Shown here: one piece after another, positions 14,816-22,110 of the stretch
How positions within the stretch are numbered: the first letter of the stretch is position 1
Layout of the letters: the number at the start of each line of letters is the position of its first letter
Assembly (NCBI GenBank): GCA_900543615.1
Contig: UQSC01000020.1
Span: 1-22,157 of the forward strand
DNA length: 22,157 nucleotides
Direction of reading: 5' to 3'
Source of the DNA: an uncultured Collinsella sp.
GTDB lineage: Bacteria > Actinomycetota > Coriobacteriia > Coriobacteriales > Coriobacteriaceae
Notes under the pieces: model-generated
Told to the model about the DNA's origin: nothing
The model's input: the letters and a program-made list of their open reading frames with translations, nothing else
The model's database searches: none
Made by a program: the position numbers and the translations under genes

Positions 14816-16813
14816 ATGGCAAAAAACACCGCAAATTATGGTAACGACAGTATCCGCCAGCTCAAGGACGAGGAGCGCGTACGCCTGCGCCCCGCCGTCA
14901 TCTTTGGCTCGGACGGACTCGATGGCTGTGCACACGCTGCCTTCGAGATCCTGTCCAACTCCGTTGACGAGGCGCGCCAGGGCTACGGCAAGCTCATCAC
15001 CCTTACCGCCTTTCGCGATGGCTCCATTCAGGTAGAGGACAACGGCCGTGGCTGCCCGCTCGACTGGAACCCCTCCGAGAAGCGCTTTAACTGGGAACTC
15101 GTCTTTTGCGAGCTCTACGCCGGTGGCAAATACAATAACAACCAGGGCGGCGACTACGACTTCTCGCTCGGTACCAACGGCCTGGGCTCGTGCGCGACCC
15201 AGTACGCATCCGAGTACATGGACGTCACGGTTTGGCGCGACGGCAACAAGTACTCCCTGCACTTTAAGAAGGGCAAGGTCGTCGGTGCCAAAAAGAAGGC
15301 ACTCGAGATTGAGCCCAGCGGCGAGGATCGCACCGGCACCACCATCAAGTGGCGCCCCGATCTTGAGGTCTTTACCTCCATCAGCATTCCCCACGATTGG
15401 TATCGCGAGACCATGCGCCGCCAGGCCGTGGTCAACGCCAACGTGACCTTCCGCCTGCGCATCGAGGGCGACGATGGCGAGTTTTCCGAAGAGGACTTTT
15501 GCTATCCCAAGGGCATCGAGGACTACGTGCTCGAGAAGGTCGGTACCGACTACCTTACCGAGCCCTTTTTTATCGAAGCCGACCGCCGCGGTCGCGACCG
15601 CGAGGACCTGCCCGACTACAACGTAAAAATCACCGCGTGCATGTGCTTCTCGCGCACCTTCATGATGCAGGAGTACTACCACAACTCATCGTGGCTCGAG
15701 AACGGCGGATCGCCCGAGAAGGCTGCCCGCAGCGCTCTGACCAGCGCCATCGATGCCTACATCAAGCAACAGGGCAAGTACAACAAAAACGAGAGCGGCA
15801 TTAAGTGGCAGGACGTCCAGGACTGCCTAGTGCTGGTGACCAACTGCTTCTCCACCCAGACGTCCTACGAGAACCAGACCAAAAAGGCCATCAATAACCG
15901 CTTTATCCAGCAGGCCATGACGGCATTCTTTAAGGAGCGCCTCTCGACCTACTTGATCGAGAACAAAGACGCCGCCAACAAGATCATGGAGCAGGTGCTC
16001 ATCAACAAGCGCTCGCGCGAGAACGCCGAGAAGACGCGCCAGAGTATCAAGACAAACCTGCAGCAGAAGACCGACATGGCCAACCGCGTGCAAAAGTTCA
16101 TCGACTGCCGCTCCAAGGACAAGAGCCGTCGCGAGATTTACATCGTAGAGGGCGACTCGGCAGCAGGCGCCATTCGCACCTCGCGCGATGCCGAGTTCCA
16201 GGGCGTTATGCCCGTCCGCGGCAAGATCCTCAACTGCCTGAAGGAGGACTATCCGCGCATCTTTAAGTCCGACATCATCATGGACCTCATGCGCGTGCTA
16301 GGCTGCGGCGTGGAGATCAAAGACAAGCGCATCAAGAACCTCGGTGCCTTTGACCTGGACAACCTCAACTGGAACAAGGTCATCATCTGTACGGACGCCG
16401 ACGTCGACGGTTATCACATCCGCACGCTCGTGCTCACCATGCTCTACCGCCTGGTGCCCACGCTTATCGACGAGGGTTACGTATATATCGCCGAGTCGCC
16501 GCTCTACGAGATCAACTGCAAAGAGAAGACCTACTTTGCCTACACCGAGCTCGAGAAGAACGGCATCCTCAAAGAGATCGGCGACCAAAAGTGCTCGATC
16601 AACCGCTCCAAGGGTCTTGGTGAGAACGATCCGGACATGATGTGGCTCACCACCATGAACCCCGAGACGCGTCGTCTGATCAAGGTGGAGCCCGAGGACG
16701 TCACCAAGATGGAGACCATGTTCAACCTTTTGCTGGGCAACGACGAGGCAGGCCGCAAGCGCCATATCTCTGAGCACGGCAAGGAATACCTGGACCAGCT
16801 GGACCTGCAATAG
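14816..16813 (+). CDS. parE: Type IIA topoisomerase B subunit (topoisomerase IV ParE-like)
   Basis: A 665-aa ATPase and Toprim subunit. The GHKL ATPase domain has catalytic Glu44 (FEILSNSVDEA), DNGRG (75-79) and lid GTNGLG (119-124). The transducer has the QTK loop (353-355). The Toprim domain has EGDS (445-448), PVRGKILN and DADVD (526-530) followed by GYHIRTL. It belongs to the divergent subfamily of anaerobic Firmicutes and Coriobacteriia, in which the N-box reads EILSN rather than EIVDN and Toprim reads EGDSAAG rather than EGDSAGG. It unlinks replicated chromosomes together with the A subunit, 45 bases downstream. The start ATG is preceded by purine-rich GAGAGAGCGAG. Assignment to topoisomerase IV rather than gyrase rests on the partner lacking a GyrA box. 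A LexA-like box and promoter precede the gene. Confidence 0.9.
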   Translation: MAKNTANYGNDSIRQLKDEERVRLRPAVIFGSDGLDGCAHAAFEILSNSVDEARQGYGKLITLTAFRDGSIQVEDNGRGCPLDWNPSEKRFNWELVFCELYAGGKYNNNQGGDYDFSLGTNGLGSCATQYASEYMDVTVWRDGNKYSLHFKKGKVVGAKKKALEIEPSGEDRTGTTIKWRPDLEVFTSISIPHDWYRETMRRQAVVNANVTFRLRIEGDDGEFSEEDFCYPKGIEDYVLEKVGTDYLTEPFFIEADRRGRDREDLPDYNVKITACMCFSRTFMMQEYYHNSSWLENGGSPEKAARSALTSAIDAYIKQQGKYNKNESGIKWQDVQDCLVLVTNCFSTQTSYENQTKKAINNRFIQQAMTAFFKERLSTYLIENKDAANKIMEQVLINKRSRENAEKTRQSIKTNLQQKTDMANRVQKFIDCRSKDKSRREIYIVEGDSAAGAIRTSRDAEFQGVMPVRGKILNCLKEDYPRIFKSDIIMDLMRVLGCGVEIKDKRIKNLGAFDLDNLNWNKVIICTDADVDGYHIRTLVLTMLYRLVPTLIDEGYVYIAESPLYEINCKEKTYFAYTELEKNGILKEIGDQKCSINRSKGLGENDPDMMWLTTMNPETRRLIKVEPEDVTKMETMFNLLLGNDEAGRKRHISEHGKEYLDQLDLQ

Positions 16814-16858
16814 CAGCAAATCGATAACGACGGCCCATAAGAAGTTCAAGAGGATATC

Positions 16859-19099
16859 GTGGCAAAGAAGAAGACGAAGAACCAGCCAAAGAAAAAACAG
16901 GTTAACGCCGAGAACGTCATCGGCCTGCACTCCGAGGTCACCGACCAGCCGATCACGCAGACGCTCGAGGTCAACTACATGCCCTACGCTATGAGCGTCA
17001 ACGTCTCGCGTGCATTCCCCGAGATCGACGGCTTTAAGCCCTCGCATCGCAAGCTGCTCTACACCATGTACAAGATGGGTCTGCTCAAGGGCGAGCGCCA
17101 GAAGAGCGCCAACATCGTGGGCCAGACCATGAAGCTCAACCCGCACGGCGACGCCGCGATCTACGAGACGATGGTGCGTCTAGCCACCGGTAACGAAGCG
17201 CTGCTCGCCCCCTTTGTGGAGTCGAAGGGCAACTTTGGCAAGTACTATTCGGGCGACCTGAGCTACGCCGCCTCGCGTTACACCGAGGCCAAGCTCTCCC
17301 CCATTAGCGCTGAGATCTTCAAGGACATCGACAAGGACCCGGTCGACTTCGTCGACAGCTACGACGGCGCCATGAAGGAGCCGCGCCTGCTGCCCACCAC
17401 GTTCCCCAACATCCTCGTCTCGGCCAACAAGGGCATCGGCGTCGCCATGGCGTCTGACATCTGCGGCTTCAACCTCAACGAGGTCTGCACTGCCACCATG
17501 CACTACCTGCAGGACCCCGATTGCGACCTGCTCGAGTACATGCCCATGCCCGACTTCTCGACCGGCGGCGAGATCATCTACCGCCGCGAGGAGATGGAAA
17601 AGATTGTCGAGACCGGACTGGGTAGCTTCCAGATCCGCTCCCGCTGGCGCTGGATTCCCGAAGAGCGCATCATCGAGGTCTACGAGATCCCCTACACCAC
17701 CAAGACCGATGTCATCATCGAGCGCATCGTCAAGCTCTCCAAGGAGGGCAAGGTCAAGGAGATCGCAGACATCCGCGACGAAACCGACCTCTCGGGTTTG
17801 CGCATCGCCATCGACCTTAAGCGCGGCGTCGACCCCGACAAGCTTATGGCCAAGCTCTATCGCTCGACCACGCTGCAGGATTCGTTCTCGTGCAACTTTA
17901 ACGTGCTCGTCGACGGCTATCCCCGTGTTATGGGCGTGCGCCAGATTCTGCACGAGTGGGTCAAGTGGCGTATTGAGTCCACGCGTCGCCGCATTAACTT
18001 TGACCTAGGCAAAAAGTCCGAGCGCCTGCACCTGCTGCACGGCCTCGAGGCGATCTTGCTCGACATCGACAAGGCCATCGCCATCATCCGCGGCACCAAG
18101 CTCGAAGCCGAGGTCGTGCCCAACCTTATGAAGGGTTTCGACATCGACGAGACCCAGGCCGAGTTTGTTGCCGAGCTTAAGCTCCGCAACATCAACGAGG
18201 AGTACATCCTCAACCGCACCAAGGACATTGCCAAGCTCGAGGGCGAGATTGCCGAGCTTGAGGAGATCATCTCCAGCGAGGAAAACATCAAGAAGGTCAT
18301 CAGCGACGAGCTGGCCGCGGTCAACAAGAAATATGTGATGCCGCGTCGCACGGGCAGGATCGAGCCCCACGAGGTCATCGAGGTAAGCCTGGAGCCCGAG
18401 GTCGAGGAGTACCCGGTCACCATCATGCTCTCGCGCGATGGCTACCTTAAGAAGATGACGGACCGCGTGCTCAAGAAGGCGACCACGCTCAAGTACAAGG
18501 ACGGCGACAAACCCTTTATCGAGTTCCCGTCCTCCAACACCCACGAGCTGCTGGTCTTTACCAACAAGAGCCAGGTGTACAAGTGCAAGGTTGCGGCGTT
18601 TGAGGACACCAAGTCGGCCCAGCTGGGCTCGTACCTGCCGACCGATCTCGAGATGGAACCCGATGAGAGTGTCATCTGGGTCATCGACCCCGAGGACTAC
18701 AAGGCCGACGTGCTGTTCGTCTTTGAGAACGGCCGCGTGGTGCGCGTCGCGCTTTCTGGATACGTCACCAAGACCAACCGCAAGCGCCTCAAGAACGCCA
18801 TCTACGGCGGCAGCAAGCTGCTGTATGCCCAGGTGCTCAAGGAAGATCGCGACATCGCGCTGGTCTCGAGCGACTATCGTTTGATGAACTTCAACACGTC
18901 ACTGCTCAAGACCAAGACGACTACCAACACGCAGGGCGTCCAGGCCTTTACGACCAAGAAGGGCCGCTCGGTCACCACCGTCGGCACGACCGAGGAGATT
19001 CTTGGCGCCGGCGTCTCGGCCGAGAAGTTCACCGCGCAGAGCCTCCCCTCCGCCGGCGCTCTCATGAAAGAAAACGACATGCCGAGTCTGTTTGACTAG
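16859..19099 (+). CDS. parC: Type IIA topoisomerase A subunit (topoisomerase IV ParC-like)
   Basis: A 746-aa DNA cleavage and rejoining subunit starting with GTG, with AGAGGA just upstream. A Lys-rich N-tail (about 1-14) is followed by the breakage-reunion domain: winged helix with FKPSHRKLLYTMYKMG, NPHGDAAIYETMVRLA (94-109) and catalytic Arg140-Tyr141 in ASRYTEAKL. A tower and a coiled coil (about 450-490) follow, then a shortened beta-propeller-like C-terminal domain (about 500-720). No GyrA box (QRRGGKG) is present, which favours decatenation over negative supercoiling and hence the parC name. The residue equivalent to E. coli GyrA Ser83 is Ala99, and that of Asp87 is Glu103, with consequences for quinolone contacts. 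It is co-transcribed with the B subunit and closed by a strong terminator at 19136. Confidence 0.9.
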   Translation: MAKKKTKNQPKKKQVNAENVIGLHSEVTDQPITQTLEVNYMPYAMSVNVSRAFPEIDGFKPSHRKLLYTMYKMGLLKGERQKSANIVGQTMKLNPHGDAAIYETMVRLATGNEALLAPFVESKGNFGKYYSGDLSYAASRYTEAKLSPISAEIFKDIDKDPVDFVDSYDGAMKEPRLLPTTFPNILVSANKGIGVAMASDICGFNLNEVCTATMHYLQDPDCDLLEYMPMPDFSTGGEIIYRREEMEKIVETGLGSFQIRSRWRWIPEERIIEVYEIPYTTKTDVIIERIVKLSKEGKVKEIADIRDETDLSGLRIAIDLKRGVDPDKLMAKLYRSTTLQDSFSCNFNVLVDGYPRVMGVRQILHEWVKWRIESTRRRINFDLGKKSERLHLLHGLEAILLDIDKAIAIIRGTKLEAEVVPNLMKGFDIDETQAEFVAELKLRNINEEYILNRTKDIAKLEGEIAELEEIISSEENIKKVISDELAAVNKKYVMPRRTGRIEPHEVIEVSLEPEVEEYPVTIMLSRDGYLKKMTDRVLKKATTLKYKDGDKPFIEFPSSNTHELLVFTNKSQVYKCKVAAFEDTKSAQLGSYLPTDLEMEPDESVIWVIDPEDYKADVLFVFENGRVVRVALSGYVTKTNRKRLKNAIYGGSKLLYAQVLKEDRDIALVSSDYRLMNFNTSLLKTKTTTNTQGVQAFTTKKGRSVTTVGTTEEILGAGVSAEKFTAQSLPSAGALMKENDMPSLFD

Positions 19100-19135
19100 G
19101 ACGACGGCAACGAGATCGTTAGATACTTCGCAAAG

Positions 19136-19190
19136 CGACGAGGCCCGGAACGCAACGGCATTGCGCCCGGGACTCGTCGTTTTTCTTCTC
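19136..19190 (+). terminator. Strong rho-independent terminator after parC
   Basis: A long hairpin has an outer stem CGACGAG/CTCGTCG (19136-19142/19173-19179), a G/A mismatch, CCCGG/CCGGG (19144-19148/19167-19171) and inner CGCAA/TTGCG. It is followed by TTTTTCTTCTC. It starts 37 bases beyond the parC stop. Confidence 0.93.
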
Positions 19191-19263
19191 AACTATTTTT
19201 TAATGCAGATAAATTGATTTCTGCTTATTTTTCTGCGTAAAAAATGTCAGCGTCACTGCTTCG
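19191..19263 (+). promoter_or_regulatory. AT-rich segment with possible promoter of the ATPase remnant
   Basis: This stretch is markedly AT-rich against a GC-rich background. TTGATT (19214-19219) and TAAAAA (19238-19243) are 18 bp apart, a plausible promoter. Two short GCAG/CTGC half-repeats surround it. It probably belonged to the intact ATPase gene. Confidence 0.35.
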
Positions 19264-19280
19264 ATGCCCTTTGGTCAGTC

Positions 19281-19317
19281 GTTAGCAAAACTTGCAAAAG
19301 TTAGCAAAACTTGCAAA
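19281..19317 (+). repeat. Tandem 18-bp repeat, period 19, before the ATPase remnant
   Basis: GTTAGCAAAACTTGCAAA occurs at 19281-19298 and again, identical, at 19300-19317. Each copy holds a dyad TTAGCAA-AAC-TTGCAAA with 6 of 7 arm positions symmetric, as an operator would. The second copy runs into AAGGGG and then an ATG at 19327. Confidence 0.8.
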
Positions 19318-20215
19318 GGGGCCACCATGGATCGCAGCAAATGTCTCCGCCATGCCAGGCATGCTCGAAGATATTATCGAGCGAACCAAAGAAGCCGCAG
19401 ATAGCTACCTCTCACAGCCTCACGCGCGCATAAACGGTGTTCAAATTGGCCTAGTGGGCATCGATTGGACATATGCTCAAGAGGCTCAGGGCAACTGGCG
19501 CACGCGCATGAATGGCATCTTTAAGCAACTCGAAAAACATGACATCGGACTTCTCATCACCATCGATGAAGTCACCGTCAATCTCGAAGAAATACTTCAA
19601 TTTGCCTCTGTTTACCAGCACTTTGTACGCGAAGGTAAAAAAGTTGCCCTACGCATGGCAGGACTGCCCTACAAAGTATCGGCGTTGCTGCGTAACGATT
19701 CCGTCTCGTTCCTCAGGCGTTCCCAATATCATCAGTTGGGACGAATCACTGACGTTGAAATTGCAAACGCATTCCGCAAAACCGTTGAGGCCGGAGGCCG
19801 CTCAATCACGCCAGAAGCGCTCGAGGATGCCGTGAAGGCCGTCGACGGATTTCCCTATATGATGCAGCTCGTCGGATATCGCACATGGGATGTTTCGGAG
19901 AACTCGCCCAAAATCAGTGCACCTGATGTACAGCAGGGTTCTCTGCTTGCCCGCATGGAGCTGCGCGGTCGAATTCTCGAAACGACCTATCGGGAGCTTT
20001 CCGATAAAGACATTGAGTTTTTGCTCGCAATGCTGCCCGATTCTGGCCCCAGTAGAGTCTCGGAGATAGCCAAACGCATGGGCGTCGCCAGCAACTACGC
20101 AAGCCAATACAAACGCCGCCTCCTGGAGGACGGCGTCATTGGAGAGCGCGGGCGTGGTCTCGTTGGCTTTGACATTCCCGCGTTCAGGGAATTCTTGAAC
20201 GAGAAGGCGTTTTAG
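19292..20215 (+). pseudogene. 5'-truncated Orc1/Cdc6-like AAA ATPase with C-terminal winged helix
   Basis: The open frame gives 307 residues, but clear family similarity begins only at WIAANVSAMPGMLEDIIERT (about 13-32). Walker B LLITIDE is present (87-93). The FLRRS and RSITPEALEDAV segments are typical of actinobacterial ATP-binding proteins with this architecture. The C-terminal winged helix (about 240-300) contains VSEIAKRMGVASNYASQYKRRL. The N-terminal region of about 75 residues with Walker A (GxxGxGKT) is absent, so ATP binding should fail. An ATG at 19327, six bases after AAGGGG, is the best start by ribosome site but lies in another frame and stops after 25 codons. The simplest model is a deletion from just after the original start codon to the Trp codon at 19328-19330. 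The Walker A half is not present elsewhere in the window. Confidence 0.75.
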
Positions 20216-20242
20216 CACGCCGGAATTGTCCGCGGAAGCATC

Positions 20243-20320
20243 AACGCATGGCAATCAGCATTCCTCTTGGTAAGGATAGCAAGCATTTTCCACCAACACC
20301 GATTGCCATGCGTTCTTCTT
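20243..20320. terminator. Large inverted repeat, possible terminator between convergent genes
   Basis: A perfect 14-bp inverted repeat (AACGCATGGCAATC, 20243-20256, with GATTGCCATGCGTT, 20301-20314) encloses 44 bases that contain a further TTGGT/ACCAA pair. On the plus strand it is followed by CTTCTTG. It lies between the convergent ATPase remnant and the oxidoreductase gene. The long loop makes it an atypical terminator. Confidence 0.45.
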
Positions 20321-20324
20321 GCCC

Positions 20325-20855
20325 TTAGGCGAGCTTGCGGGCGAGCTCTCGCACCTCTTCCAGCTTGGGCGAGGATGCCATGCTGTCGCGCTCGGTCATA
20401 CCGCTGATGGTGACAATGCCCTGGTCCTCCCACTTGCAGTACGCGCAGGTTGTCTTGTACATAGCGATCGCCGCATCATAGACGCCCTCGCTGTGGCTAT
20501 CGAGCAAAAGGGCCGTCTTAGTGAACGGGAAGCCCGTAGCACCGAAGGCGTACAGGCGGTCGATGGCGGCCTTCTCCTGCGCAGTGATATCAAACCAGTA
20601 GATAGGCGAAGCGAAGACAACCATGTCGGCGTCTTTCAGTGACTCGATCACGTCGGTCATGTCGTCCTTCTGCACACAGGTGCCCTCATGGGCAAAGCAG
20701 TACCGGCATCCCAAGCAGCCGGCGATCTTCTTGCTGGCAACGCGGACGACCTCGACCGTATGACCGCCCTCGCGCGCGGTCTCGGCAAACGCCTCGACCA
20801 TGGTGTCGGTATTGGCGCCCTTGCGCGGGCTACCACTCAATACAACGATATTCAT
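20325..20855 (-). CDS. Flavodoxin-fold NAD(P)H-dependent oxidoreductase
   Basis: A 176-aa FMN-binding protein of the NADPH-dependent FMN reductase/iron-sulfur flavoprotein group. The N-terminal phosphate-binding loop is SGSPRKGANT (7-16). A cysteine-containing segment GCLGCRYC-HEGTC follows (about 46-60), typical of proteins with extra cysteines near the flavin. PIYWFDIT (about 84-91) forms the second FMN loop. A further CAYC pair is present near 136-139. The start ATG 20855 has GGAGGGAGA upstream. It probably reduces quinones, nitro compounds or a protein partner; the substrate is unknown. It is transcribed alone, from a promoter at 20898-20927 with a palindrome on the predicted start site. 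Confidence 0.9.
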   Translation of the reverse strand: MNIVVLSGSPRKGANTDTMVEAFAETAREGGHTVEVVRVASKKIAGCLGCRYCFAHEGTCVQKDDMTDVIESLKDADMVVFASPIYWFDITAQEKAAIDRLYAFGATGFPFTKTALLLDSHSEGVYDAAIAMYKTTCAYCKWEDQGIVTISGMTERDSMASSPKLEEVRELARKLA

Positions 20856-20871
20856 AGAAATCTCCCTCCTT

Positions 20872-20893
20872 CATGCCGCAGGCGCGCGGCATG
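20872..20893. promoter_or_regulatory. Palindromic operator candidate for the oxidoreductase gene
   Basis: A perfect 8-bp inverted repeat, CATGCCGC (20872-20879) and GCGGCATG (20886-20893), has a 6-base spacer. It lies immediately downstream of the minus-strand -10 and covers the expected transcription start, just before the Shine-Dalgarno. This is the usual place for a MarR/TetR/HxlR-type repressor site. On the plus strand it is followed by TTTTCTTG, so a terminator cannot be excluded. Confidence 0.5.
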
Positions 20894-20897
20894 TTTT

Positions 20898-20927
20898 CTT
20901 GTAGCCAAAACGAATGGAGTTAATCAA
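20898..20927 (-). promoter_or_regulatory. Predicted promoter of the oxidoreductase gene
   Basis: On the minus strand TTGATT (20927-20922) and TACAAG (20903-20898) are 18 bp apart, placing transcription start near 20891, inside the palindrome. Confidence 0.5.
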
Positions 20928-21000
20928 TCGCCTCGTTTCAGCTACTCCCACTCTTTAGAAGAATCGTCGCTGGAAACTTGGTATTGAATCAAGGCGCGCC

Positions 21001-21972
21001 TTATTTCAGGTATTCCTCAAAGAATGCCTTCAGCTTTCCAAACGGAATGATGTCCATCTGATCGTAAAGGTCGGTGTGGCTGGCACCAGGGATAATGAGC
21101 AATTCCTTGTTGTCCCCCGTCAGCTTGCCGTACGTGGTTTCGCTGAAATAGCGGGAGTGCGCCTTCTCGCCATGCACCAGCAACACAGCTGAGCGGATTT
21201 CGCCGCTATATTGCAAAATCGGCATATTCAAAAACGACAGCGAGGACGTCACATTCCAGCCACCGTTGGAGTTCAGGCTGCGGGGATGATAGCCTCGCGG
21301 AGTTTTGTAGTAGGCGTTATAGTCCGCTACAAACTGCGGCGCATCCTCCGGTAGCGGATCGACCACGCCGCCCGCCAGCGCATAGCTGCCGTTTTTATAG
21401 TCCTCGGTGCGCTGCGCGTTCAGCGCTTTCCGCTTTTCAAAGCGCGCCTGCTCGGAATCCTCGGCGTCGAAATAGCCGTTTGCGGTCACGCGGGTCATAT
21501 CGTACATGGTCATAGCCGCGGTAGCTTTGATACGGGTGTCTATGGCCGCCGCATTGACTGCCATGCCGCCCCAACCGCAGATACCGATGATGCCGATACG
21601 CTCCGGGTCAACGCTTTCCTGCACAGAGAGGAAATCCACCGCTGCGCAGAAGTCCTCGGTGTTGATGTCCGGCGATGCTACATAGCGGGGTGTGCCGCCG
21701 CTCTCGCCGGTATAGGACGGGTCAAAGGCAATTGCAAAAAAGCCCAACTCCGCCATTTTCTGCGCGTACAGACCGGAGGACTGCTCCTTCACCGCGCCAA
21801 AAGGGCCGCTGACGGCGATGGCGGGCAGCTTGCCTTCCGCGTTCTTAGGCACGTAGACGTCAGCCACCAGCGTGATGCCGTATCGGTTATGGAAGGTCGC
21901 CTTGCTGTGCTCAACCTTGTCGCTTTTGGGAAATACTTTGTCCCATTCCTGCGTCAGATTCAACTGTTCCAT
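21001..21972 (-). CDS. Alpha/beta hydrolase, dienelactone-hydrolase-like, Cys nucleophile
   Basis: A 323-aa cytoplasmic hydrolase with no signal peptide. The nucleophile elbow is GICGWGG (130-136) with Cys132 replacing the usual serine, as in dienelactone hydrolases. The oxyanion-side strand is AIAVSGPFGAVKEQSSG (51-67). The catalytic histidine is His299 in PGASHTDLYD. The acid is probably near VLLVHGEKAHSRY, where Glu replaces the usual Asp. A cap region (about 150-245) is rich in Tyr and Asp. The start ATG 21972 has AAGGAGG about 7 bases upstream and lies 2 bases after the cupin stop, so the two genes are an operon. Such hydrolase-cupin pairs are widespread among gut bacteria with unknown substrates. 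No terminator was recognised after it. Confidence 0.9.
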   Translation of the reverse strand: MEQLNLTQEWDKVFPKSDKVEHSKATFHNRYGITLVADVYVPKNAEGKLPAIAVSGPFGAVKEQSSGLYAQKMAELGFFAIAFDPSYTGESGGTPRYVASPDINTEDFCAAVDFLSVQESVDPERIGIIGICGWGGMAVNAAAIDTRIKATAAMTMYDMTRVTANGYFDAEDSEQARFEKRKALNAQRTEDYKNGSYALAGGVVDPLPEDAPQFVADYNAYYKTPRGYHPRSLNSNGGWNVTSSLSFLNMPILQYSGEIRSAVLLVHGEKAHSRYFSETTYGKLTGDNKELLIIPGASHTDLYDQMDIIPFGKLKAFFEEYLK

Positions 21973-21974
21973 AC

Positions 21975-22109
21975 CTAAACCTCCTTGTCAGTCGCTTTAA
22001 GGTATTGCTCGTCGTCCACGGGCTCCAACCACTCGTTGGAGGCCTCCTCGCCCGGAACCTCCACCGCGAGATGGGAGAACCAGCTGTCGGGCGCCGCACC
22101 GTGCCAGTG
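21975..22109 (-). CDS. Cupin-domain protein, C-terminal fragment
   Basis: A frame enters from the contig end and gives 44 residues and a TAG stop. It begins HWHGAAPDSWFSHLAVEVPG, the closing strand of a small cupin in which HWHGA carries metal-binding-type histidines, and ends with an acidic tail. The N-terminal part lies beyond the adapter junction at 22110/22111. The stop is 2 bases before the hydrolase ATG, and the hydrolase ribosome site lies inside this gene. Small cupins of this type often accompany carboxymuconolactone-decarboxylase-like and oxidoreductase genes. Confidence 0.8.
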   Translation of the reverse strand, partial: HWHGAAPDSWFSHLAVEVPGEEASNEWLEPVDDEQYLKATDKEV

Positions 22110-22110
22110 C

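Noticed and set aside
14630..17953. Minus-strand frames of 250-350 aa opposite parE and parC
   Set aside because: Val/Leu/Asp-rich antisense shadows of conserved topoisomerase sequence.
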